Positions 45,255-56,129 of a DNA stretch of 64,000 nt are shown in pieces (the stretch's first letter is position 1; the number at the start of each line of letters is the position of its first letter). The notes beneath the pieces are model-generated. The model was given only the letters and a program-made list of their open reading frames with translations. It ran no database searches and was not told where the DNA came from. The translations under genes and the position numbers were made by a program. This DNA is from Podospora comata (lineage: Eukaryota; Ascomycota; Sordariomycetes; Sordariales; Podosporaceae). Location of the stretch: NCBI GenBank assembly GCA_017354895.1, contig CP071496.1, positions 1,674,001 to 1,738,000 on the forward strand, given 5' to 3'.

Positions 45255-47680
45255 AATTGACGGATCTGTGGAATTATTGTGTATTAACTGGCATAGATTG
45301 GTAGAGAGTTTAATTTTTAGATCGGTGTTATACTCATTGCTGGGAAACATTGTCGGCCTGTTATATATTCTTTTACTTCTTTCAAGGTGATTCATCTCTT
45401 CGCAATCCAGGTGTGGCAGCCTTCTGGTCATATCTCTTGACAGCTACCACATAGAGGGTCATGAATCAAACACCGGACGACGTTTCAGCTATTATCAACA
45501 TGAACAACAGGCCAGAAGACATCAATCCTCATTCTCTCTTTCAAACCTTGTTTCCCTGAGCATCGACCGAAGGCTTATATACGTGCCGTTCCGATCTTGT
45601 TGGTTTTGCAGAAACAGTCAGCCACAGCTTCGAAAACAACAAGAGAGAGATAGAATGGGCATACTTATCCTCCTCATGTTTTCCACGGCGCTTGTTCCAC
45701 AGCGGTAGTGTGACGATGGGGGGCTTCGGCAATCTTTGAGACGGCTCTGAGGATGGCTTGGTGCTAAAGTTATCACCATCGCCGACGCTGCCGGGGATGA
45801 GATGATCAGACTCTGCCCCGGAATGTTAGTTTGAGGCTTTGAGCAGAGATGACGACTGTCTTTCGCAAAAAGTTCGATGTAGCTTTGTGTTAGGAGGCGT
45901 TGATTTGACAATTGTCGACCTCGGTTAGCGTTGGCCCGTTGGGCAAGCGGGTTGACTAGATGTCAAACAATGGAACAAAAATCTGGGGACGGACAGCCTC
46001 CCCTGGGCCAACAAGCCCACCCGAGGGTCGAAGGTGGTGAAGAAGAGCAACAGTTTTGGGACCCTCCAAATCGATTTTGTGACACCCTTAGCCACATATA
46101 TCCCTAACCCTGATGATATGTCTTTTGCCCACACTACGCCTTTCTTTTTTCAAAAAGAAAAAGGTATGAGACTTTTACGCTAAATATCTGTAAATAACAT
46201 TGCTTCTAAGTTTCTTGAACTGTGGATCATAGTGGAATTAGTGATGTTTGTAACAGCTGAGATACCTACGATGGTGATATGTCACCAAAGCCGACACCTT
46301 AAGCCTTTAAAAGGGCAGGGATATGCTGGTAGGTATGTCCGGATAGACAGTATTATGGAAAATTCCCATGTGAAAGGCCATGGCTCTGTCCAGCTTGCCA
46401 TAATGTAGTGCGCGAGGGGTTACAAAACTATTGCTCGTAAAAAAAGCCCAGGACAGACCACCAAAGTATGCCGAAGTTGTTTGCAGCTCAAAATTGGTTT
46501 AAGCTAACATGGCCTATGGTTAGAACTGGGAAAAGCGTTATTTGACTCTGATCCCGCAAGAAACTCAAGAGACAGCTGTTCCTTGTGTCACTGTTCATAT
46601 TTAGAACACTGGGAGTAAGGCAACTATATCAGGTATCTTTCCGAGGCCTTTGGGTTAAAGGTGATGCACCATAGACAGATGACTAAGAGAGAACAGCCTT
46701 GTGAAAGTAAGTCTAAGGAGAATGTGAATTCATCAGGAAAATCCATCCGAATCGATTCAATGACTTTTCGAAAAGATCGCGGTCTTTATTCATCATCAGT
46801 GGCAGAATGTCACTGGCCGCAAGAAAGCAACGCCTAGGCTGTAGAAGAACATGGTAAGGTATCCCCAACCTCAAGGAGTTTACTGAACTCATCTTTGCCA
46901 GATAATTTAGCAGCAAGGCCTCCTGGATGACTGGCCTCATTCCAATGACAGCTGGGGGTCCTAGGGACTCTACCTACTTTGGGAGTCATTTCGAGTGTTC
47001 TTTTAGTATTTAGATCTTCGATTCTCGGATAATGCTCTCTTTGTGTCTTGAGACTTCATAGATGGATTTTGAAGCAACTTCACCTTTGATGTTATGTTTA
47101 TAAACATAGGTGTTTGCACTATAACAAAGCTCTTTTTTGGATTTCGCTTTTTCAATCTGACATTTTTGCCCTTTACTGGTTTGTCTTAACGAATCAGTGC
47201 TGGCTGGCTATTGCCTGGAGGGTTTCTCGTTACACTTTTGCTTCGTATATAATATCATTGTTAGCGTAGCCTGTTAACTTACACACACTTGCCTCGGTGT
47301 GCAATGACAACATTGAGTGCGGTTTCTACATGTCCAAGCACCTAGTAGGTTAGGATCCAAACAGCCCAGGCACGCAACTTAGCACCATTATCTTACACTG
47401 CAACGCCTTGCTCACCACCCAGAGTACTGCCCTGTGCTCAACGGCAGTTTACCCTGACCGCAGTGACCTACCGTGTAAGTCCTTTTGTTTTATTTTGCTC
47501 TCCTCTATTATGCCTGTCCTTTTTCACCGTCACTTTAACTGACAAGCCTCACCATTATCATCCGAGTCAACAAGAAGAGTAGGAATCTCTCGCCAAGTTC
47601 AGTCGACAACTTGAGGTACTTGACATTCAATCATTTTCGACTTTTTGTCACTAACATCAATTTCACAGACTACGAGCAAC
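45255..47680. other. AT-richer gene-free region
   Basis: No frame of interest was found and composition is AT-richer than its surroundings. It may be an old repeat relic decayed beyond recognition; I saw no terminal repeats. The last 200 bases, C/T-rich with a GTAAGT near 47475, look like the leader of copy F. Confidence 0.45.
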
Positions 47681-48557
47681 ATGGCAGCCACGGCTCACAG
47701 CGCTATGCCCGGCTTCGGCGGTCCGCCCGGAGGCGGACCAGGCTCGGCTGGCGGCCCTAAATGGTCGTCAAGCTCAGATGAACCCCGGGCTCGATATTTT
47801 TGCCGATTTCCATATCCAGATGGAACATTTGGTCTCCGAGACTTCGCGACAAGATGGGCGAAACGAAGACACTGTGGGGCGATAAGTGGGGATGGTGGAG
47901 GACGGTATTTTTATAGGCTTTGCTGAGCTTTGGAGGGTGATTCCTTTTCTTAACAAAAAAATTACAACGCTTTTTCCTCCTCTATTTTGATGATATATTG
48001 CCTGGTGATCGAACCCATGCCAACGGACCACAACACCAAATTGGCACAGATGAACGTCCCCCGGGATCTGTTCATCAGGCTTGGCATGACAAGAAATTGA
48101 AAAAGGGGCCTAACACACATCAATATTCAAACCACCAATCTGCCACACACCAGACTGTAAGCATTCTCCCTATCCACATCAGCTCGGACTCAAACTGACT
48201 GGCTTCATTAGATTTCCCCAGCTCCATGGCCTCTTCCGGTGCATAGCCACCACCATCATCACATCCCGCCTCCTCCCTCTGCCCAGCACATCCAGATAGC
48301 CCAATCTGTCCTTCGATCCCTATCCAGCTCACCTGCTGGATCTGGTCGAAGATCGTGTGGCCAATGGCAATGCCGAGACAACAGATGTCGATACCATCCC
48401 GGCCAGCCCGCATAATATCCCGGCAAAGACACCTACAATCATCAGAGGCCTGGATATGGAACCCTCATTGATTGATCCGAACCTGCCAACCTATCGCAGC
48501 ACGGCAGAGTTGGTCGTCGACATCGAGCGTCGCAAGATGCAGGAAAAGCGTGGTTGA
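47681..48557 (+). pseudogene. Finger-gene cluster copy F, degenerate
   Basis: It starts MAATAHSAMPGFGGPPGG with a Gly/Pro-rich N-terminus like copies B2 and D, then an ARYFCRFPYPDG segment that no longer forms a finger. A basic QAWHDKKLKKGPNTHQ piece precedes an intron-like GTAAGC (48159) to CATTAG (48212) in the position seen in D and E. After it come HIPPPPSAQHIQIAQ, SFDPYPAHLLDLVED and finally LDMEPSLIDPNLPTYRS. The last corresponds to GHLVDPTLPVHESAP of copy D. The parts lie in different frames, so the copy is decayed. Confidence 0.5.
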
Positions 48558-49286
48558 GCTCCTCCAAGGTCTTTTCTTTGGAAAAAGATATTCGACCGAC
48601 ATGGGTGACTTGAGGGAAAACTTTGAGGACGAATCTTTGGGAATAATCTTGGTTAATTGCGCGATGAGTTAGAGATTTGGTGTTAATTGACGTTTGTCTA
48701 TGCGGATGTTACCGGGGAGATTTTATTGCCTTTGGTTGGGGGTAAATGGGATATTTTAGGTGTGGGAGTATTCAGTGGTAGAGGGAGAGTGTGTACTGTA
48801 CTATTGTAATGAACTTCTGTAAATCTATCGGTTCTTGTGGGAGCAGTGATTGATTATGGGGATATTGTATATTAATGTATTTTACTTTGTTTGCTTGTAC
48901 GTTGCGTCTTTTACTGCGGTATTGAGAATGGTCAAAGGGGACATGTTCTTTTAAGGGATCGGGATGTTTGGCCTTTTATTCTACTGCCTGTAAATATCAT
49001 ATTTTATGGCTGGTGGCACGTATGGTGCACAGGTCTGCTGCTACAATTCACGCCTAAATCTGCCCCTTTACCGAAAGCTAAAGAATGATGGTCAGCTTCC
49101 CAGGCAAGTACGCGGCGCCGTGCTGTGTCGGTGTTTTTCCAATTTTTTTGTCCTCTCCCTCCAACATTTTACACTGATCAAACCACCAACAGCACTACAA
49201 CGTGACCACATTATCGACAGAGGTATGTACCACAGCACCAGCAGAATTACACACCAACACAGCAGCCCAGCTATCATTCAATCAAC
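48558..49286. other. Intergenic, leader of copy G
   Basis: G/T-rich 3' flank, then C/T-rich sequence before the ATG at 49287. No gene is seen. Confidence 0.4.
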
Positions 49287-49656
49287 ATGGCCAACCCCCA
49301 TCCCGGTCCCGTGCTCCGAGAAGAAGAAATCACAACAAGCAAATACGCAACTGACCCCCGGCCTACAGTAATGGAAAGGGCATTCCCTTCTCTCAATCTT
49401 CGACCCAGCTGTCGTGGCAGATGCCTTTTCCCCGCCTGCAATGCAAAGGCATGTTTGTTCGGGACTCTCATCAGGCACTTGCAACAGGCCCACAACATAC
49501 GACCAATTAAATCAAGCAAACGACTGGAGGGTAATCATGCGTAGAGTTGGCCTCTGGTATTTCTGCCATGTTTGCAGTCTCCCTCTGAAAAGCGAGACTC
49601 ACTGTCTGGCCAATGTACACCAGTTCCCTTGCCTGTACCCAGGCACGCCAGGTTGA
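49287..49656 (+). CDS. Finger-gene cluster copy G: small finger ORF (85 codons) and adjacent finger-like frame
   Basis: ATG 49287 opens 85 codons with CLFPACNAKACLFGTLIRHL followed by QQAHN, a Cys-x4-Cys...Leu-x2-His-x4-His finger. The stop is at 49544. In another frame, 49414-49656, WYFCHVCSLPLKSETHC and LANVH form a second Cys-x2-Cys...His...His pattern directly downstream, preceded by TTYDQLNQAND, which recalls the YDRLDQE/HERLNQE motif of other copies. Either a short one-finger protein ends at 49544 or a frame change separates two halves of a longer one. No intron signals convincingly join them. Confidence 0.4.
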
Positions 49657-49983
49657 ACAATGGTTCCCCAACGAGCCGGCGTGGATATACCACATGCTTC
49701 GAGACACGGCCTGAGATCGGATACGACATATCCAGTTTTTGAGAGACTGTGACTGGGTTGGTAAGATTTCCGCTAATAACCGTGACTGACAAGAGTGGCA
49801 CAGTGACAGGCAACAGTTGGAGCCAGCAACGCACTGTGTGGGTCCGGTCCAACGACGACTGGCCACTCATGCTCGGTTTCAATTTTCAAAGAAATCAACT
49901 CCACGGCACCAAATCACAGCAGCGCTGTCATTGATGACCCATGGCCTTCTCCCTGAGGTAACACCTGCCATTCTCGTCACTCG

Positions 49984-51123
49984 ATGACGATGGCATCTCC
50001 CGCAAGACCAGCCCCGGAAGAGCTGGTCACAGTCATCATCACAACCTCTCCCACGCCTTCTGCGCCATCCACCGAGCTCTTGGAGCAGATTGCCGCCTCT
50101 TTCAGAAAGCACTGCGCCTCTCTCATTCACTGCCGTGTCATTGTCGTCCTCGACACCTACGATCACGTCAGTAAGAAGCCGCGACTGAAAAAGGGCCATG
50201 TCACACCCGACAGCGCGGCAAAGTATGCCGACTACAAGGCCAACGCCAAGAGGCTCATTCTCAAGGAGTACTCCTCTACCGAACGGCCCTACGGCACTGG
50301 CGATTTGGTCAAGGCGCAGGAGAAGGCCGAGTTTGGGTCCGGGGCGGCAGCTTATGCGTCGCAGGACAATGCGGTGGTGATGAACATCACGACGACCAAA
50401 GACGGGCGCGTCACGTTTGTTGAGCCGGTGCAGCGGTTGGGATTTGGGCTGGCGGTTCGGTCGGCGTTGAGGATGACGGTTACGCCGTATGTCTGGATTC
50501 AGCAGCATGACTGGGCGCTGGTGACGGACATTCCTCTTGGGCCGCTGTTGCAGATCATGCAGCAGCATAAGGCCCCGCCTTCAGCAGAGCAGGAGGACAA
50601 AGAGAATAACGAAATATTGCCGGAAGCTGTTCGACCTCCGGTTGAATATGTCTGCTTCCCGTCGATACGGATGATGGAGTACGCCACCTCAGACCACGTC
50701 ATGCTCTACCCTGCTCTTCGCGCGTTGACCCAGCTTCACAAACAAAACTTTACCGTTCAGTCGGAGTCGGAGGACGGGACAGCCGTCACCTCGAGGGTTC
50801 CTCTCACGCCTCTGTTTCTCTGGCACGACAAGCCACACCTAGCATCCACCAGTCACTACCTCAACCAAGTCTTTTACAGCCGAATCGCCATCCAGAGGGG
50901 CGCCTTCATCGAGGACACCGTCGGTCATCTGGCAAGGGACGAGATGAAGCAAGGAAAATGGAACAAGTGGGCTTGTTGGCTGTATTACCCGGACGAAGGG
51001 AAGCATCTGTGTCTCCGGCACCTCAAAGGGAGGACATGGCGGGGTGTCGAGGCCGAACTAGCGGCCAAGCTGGAGTACATGCGGTTGAACGGCTTGGACG
51101 TCAACGTACAAGTGCCCAATTGA
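49984..51123 (+). CDS. Conserved-type protein, 379 residues, function unknown
   Basis: A single exon starts MTMASPARPAPEELVTV. The early segment (VTVIITTSPTPSAPSTELLE, then RVIVVLDTYDHV) reads like the first beta-strand and loop of a nucleotide-sugar transferase fold. Later conserved-looking blocks are GFGLAVRSALRMTVTPYVW, IQQHDWALV, PSIRMMEYATSDHVMLYPAL, PLFLWHDKPHLASTSHYL and IQRGAFIEDTVGHLARDEMK. The HDW and EDTVGH blocks could hold metal or sugar contacts. I therefore suggest a glycosyltransferase-like protein, but as inference only; the family is not recognised. It has no signal peptide or membrane segment. It converges with the cytochrome b561 gene 165 bases downstream. Good codon regularity throughout supports an intact gene. 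Confidence 0.8.
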   Translation: MTMASPARPAPEELVTVIITTSPTPSAPSTELLEQIAASFRKHCASLIHCRVIVVLDTYDHVSKKPRLKKGHVTPDSAAKYADYKANAKRLILKEYSSTERPYGTGDLVKAQEKAEFGSGAAAYASQDNAVVMNITTTKDGRVTFVEPVQRLGFGLAVRSALRMTVTPYVWIQQHDWALVTDIPLGPLLQIMQQHKAPPSAEQEDKENNEILPEAVRPPVEYVCFPSIRMMEYATSDHVMLYPALRALTQLHKQNFTVQSESEDGTAVTSRVPLTPLFLWHDKPHLASTSHYLNQVFYSRIAIQRGAFIEDTVGHLARDEMKQGKWNKWACWLYYPDEGKHLCLRHLKGRTWRGVEAELAAKLEYMRLNGLDVNVQVPN

Positions 51124-51288
51124 ATCAACGCCTTTTGGATTATTCATTGTTACCTCCAGACTTTATCTCAATCGACAAAAAAAGCATGGTATCTCAATTC
51201 TCAACAGATCCAAAACCTCTACATGCGCCGTTTACATCCGTCTCAGCATACCTCCAATCCAACAGACATGTTCCTACCAAGCGCAATC

Positions 51289-52145
51289 TTAGAACGGAAC
51301 TTCGCCGTCATGGAATTTCTTATTCCTCGGCGGATATCCCAGACGGTTCGCCTTCCACCTCTTCCACTCTCCATACGCAGCCGCCAACATCCAGAGAACC
51401 CACATCACGGCCGCCACAGCGACATACGCTGTCTTGAGCTCCTTGCTCGCGCCCGCCATCCACAGCCCGAGCCCACCGTTCGCCATACCGAGCGTGATGA
51501 AGACACGACCGTTGAACAAGTGGAGGTACGACCACATCTGCCTCGTTTGGAGTCTCTTGAACTTGGCGTGGTGGATGAACCCGAAGATTGGCTGCAAGAG
51601 CAGGCAGACCAACACGACGATGCCAATGATAGGGTGGTAGCTTCTGTTCGGATCGGAGAACTGTTCTTTTGTTAGCCGCGTTCAAACAGTCAGACCAAAG
51701 TGAAGGGAGGACAAACCATGTCACCATTGTTCCCCCTCGCCCTACTGACCTCCCTCACAAGATGAAGACCCAGTCCGACAGCAGCGATATACACCACCAG
51801 CGCAACAGCCTGCGAGATTCCGTGCGCCCAGATTGCGAACCGGCCTGGTATAACACGCATGAGGATCGAGCCGGAAGGAAACAAGATCGCCATGGCCAAA
51901 GCAGCGAGGATACCGTGAATAGCGCGGGTGCGCATGGCAGCGTTTATATCGAAGCCAGCCCCGGCGTTGAAGTTGTTGAACCCGGAGGAAGATGAGCCAT
52001 CACCGTTGGAGCTGCCGCCGCTGCTATAAGGGTTGCCGGGAGAGCCATAGTAATTTTGGGCGGAGGCGGTGGAGGCTATCCCTAGCAGGAGACTGCTGAG
52101 GACGAGGGGGTTTGGTTTTGCATTCACGGCTGGTATCCTTGACAT
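51289..52145 (-). CDS. Cytochrome b561-type membrane haem protein with signal peptide
   Basis: Exons 52145-51750 and 51660-51289 give 255 residues. The 89-base intron starts GTCAGT, has CTAAC and ends AACAG. A signal peptide (ending ...STASA, then Q30) leads to a Gly/Ser/Asn-rich extracellular segment of about 40 residues. Five membrane helices follow, at roughly residues 77-98, 106-128, 141-160, 177-199 and 210-230. His77 (RAIHG), His108 (WAHG), His141 (YHPIIG) and His179 (LHLFNGR) fall at the positions of the four haem-ligating histidines of cytochrome b561 domains. The lack of a DOMON/CDH domain before the helices makes it a short fungal type. It probably moves electrons across the plasma or an internal membrane (family knowledge); the donor is unknown. 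Confidence 0.88.
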
Positions 52146-52926
52146 TGTGGAGGATGGATGGAGGGGTGGGACAGAAAAAGAAGTAGTCCACAAAAGTTCA
52201 CGAGGGGTTTAAGGAGCTGGAAGGGGGCAACGTAGAGGTCTCCAGAAATAACAAGATCAAGATATGCAAGGTTGCGTTATATCAATCGCCGAGACAAGCA
52301 TGTATTACGCGGAGTGGTGCTGACGAATAACTCGGCATGGTATCATGTTGTGAGATGCAATAGCTACTGGGGCAACGGGTTCGGGCGGCGGTTGGGAGAA
52401 GTGACCGATGCCGGCATTTTTTCAAGCTGATCAATCCATTCTTGAATGGTCCGCTGGCGTTTGGGTGGGTCTCAGTTCAGGAACTACGGACAGGAACGGG
52501 TGGACGGTTGAGAACGGCCGTTGGTGGGGGGGACGGTCCCGAAGTTTAACTAACAGATGGGTTAGGTGTGGTAGGGATGATGAAAGTTTGGGAAGGAAGC
52601 TTACGCGGACCAGTGTTTCACTTGTGCATCTCGGTCCCGACGCACGAGCGGCGGCCGATGCATGTGTGCCTGGGAGAACCAATGGGATTATTTGATATAT
52701 CTGGAATAGGACACCGCCTACCCACCCAATAAACTACAAGGGAAACATACCGATATACCGCTCTTGAAATAACCAGAAAACTGAGAATCAAGCTGCCGAA
52801 GTGATGGACAGCTGAGCCGTCGTGTCGCTTAAATCGGCCATCGTCTGAGAGGTGTTCACCTCCAGCCCTTCCAAGCCCACCTCAACAAACCCTATCTCGT
52901 CCTCCGCATGTTCCTCACTGCTCTCC
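52146..52926. other. Intergenic, no gene seen
   Basis: Promoter side of the cytochrome b561 gene and 3' side of the broken phosphoesterase. The 83- to 95-codon frames on both strands at 52408-52695 mirror each other and lack features. Confidence 0.45.
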
Positions 52927-53866
52927 TAGATCTCCAAACCTCCTTCGCCCCCATCCGCAGCAGCAGGCAACTCCATCTCCACCACCCAAGGCAACTGCCT
53001 CTCCCTCCCTTCCCCAAAAGGCATGACCGTCGCGTTCACAAAAAGGGTGTTCCTCCCTCGCACAATCTCATGCTCATCACCATGAAAGTGCCTCGTCTCG
53101 ACCCCTTATCCCTCAACTCCCTCAGCCGTCCCTCCTTTTTTTTGGTAACGGCTAGCAGGTCGTTGTTGGTTGGAAGTAAAGTAGATAAACTTTCAATCTT
53201 GACCGGTGACTTGTCCCAGTCCTGGAAATGACCTCAGCCCCTCCAACCCTCATGTATATGCCCAAAACTGTGCAGCTTTGGTCTAGCTGTCGCGATGGCA
53301 TCGTAGATGCAGTCGCACCCGGCTTGCTTGCTGTTGGAGTCTTTACCGAGGATGTCACGCGGTGGGGAGTGGGTGATCACCACATCCACCTCCTTCGGGA
53401 TCTTGAATGTATGACCTTTCTTCCGGTTGTGAGTGAACGCCTTGGAGTTGTCCCTTGAGGGGGAATAAGGGCTTGCATACACCGTCAGCAGGGTGCCGTT
53501 TGCGAGGGCAAGAGTACGAGTGCCTTCGTCAAGAAAAATAATGTTTTCTGAGGAGGCGGATTCAAGGAGGGAGGTGGCTGCTCCGGCGGGGGCTTGGAAA
53601 ACGCCTTGGCTGGAGGTGGTCTTGGGAGGAAGGCTAGAGGGTCGAGGGTGAAGTCGTGGTTGCCGGCGATGAAAAGCTTGAGGGGGGGCGTTGATGGTGC
53701 GGAGGAGGGAGAGGGCGTGGGTGAGTTCGGCGAGTCGAGAATTCTCGGTGAGGTCGCCGCAGTGGATGGCGACGTCAATGGGTACGTCTGGGATGGTGTG
53801 CTTTGTGGGTTTGCAGCAGTGGGTGTCAGAGAGGATGAGGAACTTGGTCTTGACCGGGGTGTCCAT
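52927..53866 (-). pseudogene. Broken calcineurin-like metallophosphoesterase
   Basis: The metallophosphoesterase motifs appear in order on the minus strand: KFLILSDTH near the start, AIHCGDLTE, LKLFIAGNHDFTLDP, VDVVITHSPPR and LHSFGHIHEGW, then a C-terminal TLFVNATVMPFGEGR and QLPWVVEMELP ending at 52927. These supply the metal-binding Asp/His, Asp, Asn-His, His and His-x-His residues. GNHD is in a different frame from the segments before and after it, a stop follows EGW, and the C-terminal block is again out of frame. At least three frame changes and one stop make it a pseudogene. It is a host housekeeping-type phosphatase in origin. Confidence 0.82.
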
Positions 53867-54307
53867 TTTGGTTGAGGGCCGGGGGGCGAGGAATGATGTG
53901 TTGGTGTTGGTGGCGGGTGCAATCGAGTCAAGATCTGACTGTGATGATAAGGGAAAGAGATTTCTGAATGAGAAGAGAAAGTTACTGCCGTTGTTGGAAC
54001 TTACTTAATACGTATACAGGATCAAGAGATTTCATCGGTGAAGGTTTTGTTCAATTTTTACGGGAGGTCTGGTGAAACCATCAAAGTCTGGTAACATCAG
54101 CCACGGCGAAATTTTGCAATTGGTATAGAGTTTGGAAGTGGTTTCCTCCCTCCTTGAATGCTGCTGGGTAACTCAGAAAAGTAAAAGTCACATCTAATAT
54201 GATCTCAGCTATGGGGACGGTCTATCCCGCTGTCATGTTTCCGTATTTACGAGCTGTTCTTTCCAGTCGAGGAAAATGGTTTGCCGCTTTCGGACTCGCC
54301 TATGGGG
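53867..54307. other. Intergenic, no gene seen
   Basis: Sequence between the broken phosphoesterase and the first LTR-like relic; composition becomes AT-richer. Nothing recognised. Confidence 0.4.
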
Positions 54308-54613
54308 TGTCACAATAACAAGTGGCACCCCACCCTCTTTGCTGTTATTAATGTCAATTATGGGAGTTTACTAAGAAACTATAAAAGGCGAGTACTGAGA
54401 AATTACGTAAGTGACATAAATAGGATCGTGGAATCATCACAATAATCCATCGATCCTGGTACTAGATCATTACGGCTTGGCAACATATTCACGGCATCTT
54501 GTGTTTACATTGAGACTGCTTGTTGGGCCCTTCTTAGCAGCACCAAACCATCATTCAGAAGTTGCATTCAACTGTGAATCCCATTCAGCGGTTCTGAGTA
54601 GGGGTTCGTCACA
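54308..54613 (+). mobile_element. Solo-LTR-like fossil A
   Basis: It begins TGTCAC and ends GTCACA. Its 3' half (from about 54480) matches the 3' half of fossil B at 55690-56043, including the TTCACGG..CTTGTGTTTAC and CAGAAGT segments and the GGGGTTCGT end. The 5' half is different, so it may be a related subfamily. No coding part is attached. It is an old copy with many differences. Confidence 0.6.
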
Positions 54614-54682
54614 GCCCCCCGTCCAGCAGGGTAGGCTGCCTTTTCATTTTCTATATAATTAAACGAGACGTTAAGCCTTAAG

Positions 54683-55044
54683 TGTGACGAGCTTTTGATC
54701 ACAACCTCTGAGAGGTTTACTGGGTTAAAGGCCGCTTCTGAATAACGGTTCGGTATAGGCAAAAGGTACACAACAAGATGGAACAATTGTCTCGGTTTTA
54801 ATAACTTGAGCTTGTATTGCTTACTGCGGAACTATCTACGCTGGCCAGTTCCTCCGTATGTATAGATCATGGTCCTCCTCGGCTCGTAGCCAAGATTCCA
54901 CGATCCTGTGCTGGATCGTTATTCTCTGCCAACGATCCTTTCTTCATCCTGATTGGCCTGTTTCACACGATAAGACGGGGGCGTCTTCGAGCCCTATTGG
55001 CTCTCGACTACCCAGGACCCATAATTATCACTTGGGTTGTGACA
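54683..55044 (-). mobile_element. Solo-LTR-like fossil C, inverted
   Basis: Read on the minus strand it starts TGTCACAACCCA and carries ATGGGTCCT and AGAGCCAATAGGG, as does fossil B, and the GGAGGAACT...AGTTCCGCAGTA block in the middle. It ends near 54683. It is thus the same family as B in opposite orientation. No internal coding region is recognised next to it. It is old and much diverged. Confidence 0.65.
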
Positions 55045-55689
55045 CCTTGTCTTGTGTGATACGCTGCCCTCACAAATATCACCTTGCCAACTGGTATCAA
55101 AAGTGCAACTTACCAGCCACCTGGCGTATTGTAACAACCGAAAATAGATGGACTACCAATGAGAAAGGCCTGGATTGGATTCGGCACCTCGATTTCCACA
55201 CAACATCTCGTACAAAGGGCAAATACCGGTTGTTGATCCTTAACGGCTGTCATAAATGAGAGGCTTAAGTGCCCCGGGCCGTAGGCCTCGGGTTCTTACC
55301 GTAGGTGTGATTCTTCTATATAGGAATGCCCTCATTCCTTCCACTTTAGTCTTTACGAGGGTTTCATTTAGAGGCGGGGCCTGTAAGTCTGGTTGATCCG
55401 CATTCCAAGTATAGCGTCCCTACGCCTTTGAGAGGCCCGAACCTTATTCCGCATTTCTCCAGCGGATAACAGGCTTCATTTCGACCATTTAACTTAGATT
55501 AACGTACTAAAGGCTTCTCGGTTCCCGTCCAGTATCTGCCGGCCTAGAAGGGTCGTACTGGGCCATCTATAGAGGGGCTTGCGATGGTTGAAAGACTGAT
55601 ACTTCCTATCAACAGCTATTTTACGGTTCCTTCGTTAAAGGTCGTTTTAACCAGAACGCCGTTTTTAAATAGTAAACTATATAACAACA
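55045..55689. other. Unidentified AT-rich sequence between inverted LTR fossils
   Basis: No open frame or known domain. It may be leftover element DNA or the site into which the relics inserted. I considered an rRNA fragment but saw no recognisable rRNA core. Confidence 0.4.
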
Positions 55690-56043
55690 TGTCACGACCC
55701 AGGAAATAAATATGGGTCCTAGGGAGCGGAGAGCCAATAGGGATTATCCAATCAGATATGGATCGATGAAGCATGGCATCGATCCAGGGGAAAGGATACT
55801 GGATACAGGAGTATGAGTCTCGATCCAGGATGATGGGAGTCTTAGCAGGAGGTCTATATATACGGAGGAACTAGATAGTTTGTAGAGAGTTCCGCAGTAT
55901 GCAATGACAATTTGTATTCACGGAAGCTTGTGTTTACGTTCAGACAATCTTGTTGTGCACTGTTTAGCTGCACCGAAGCATTACTCAGAAGTCGCCTTTA
56001 ATTGTGTATCCCTTTCGGAGGGTCTGATCAGGGGTTCGTTACA
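55690..56043 (+). mobile_element. Solo-LTR-like fossil B
   Basis: 354 bases bounded by TGTCAC and GTTACA, with TATATATAC (55856) as a promoter-like element. It is the best-preserved of the three and serves as reference for A and C. The family (Gypsy or Copia) cannot be told from an LTR alone. No coding part is present. It is an old relic. Confidence 0.65.
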
Positions 56044-56129
56044 CTCCGCTCCTCTTTCTCTCTCCTTCGTGCAATAACAAGAAACCTTACCGAGTCCTTG
56101 GTCGGCACTGTGACAGCTGGCACCTGACA

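Noticed and set aside
55250-55680. Possible rRNA or tRNA fragment
   Set aside because: GGTTGATCC-like and similar short strings only; no rRNA core, no cloverleaf.
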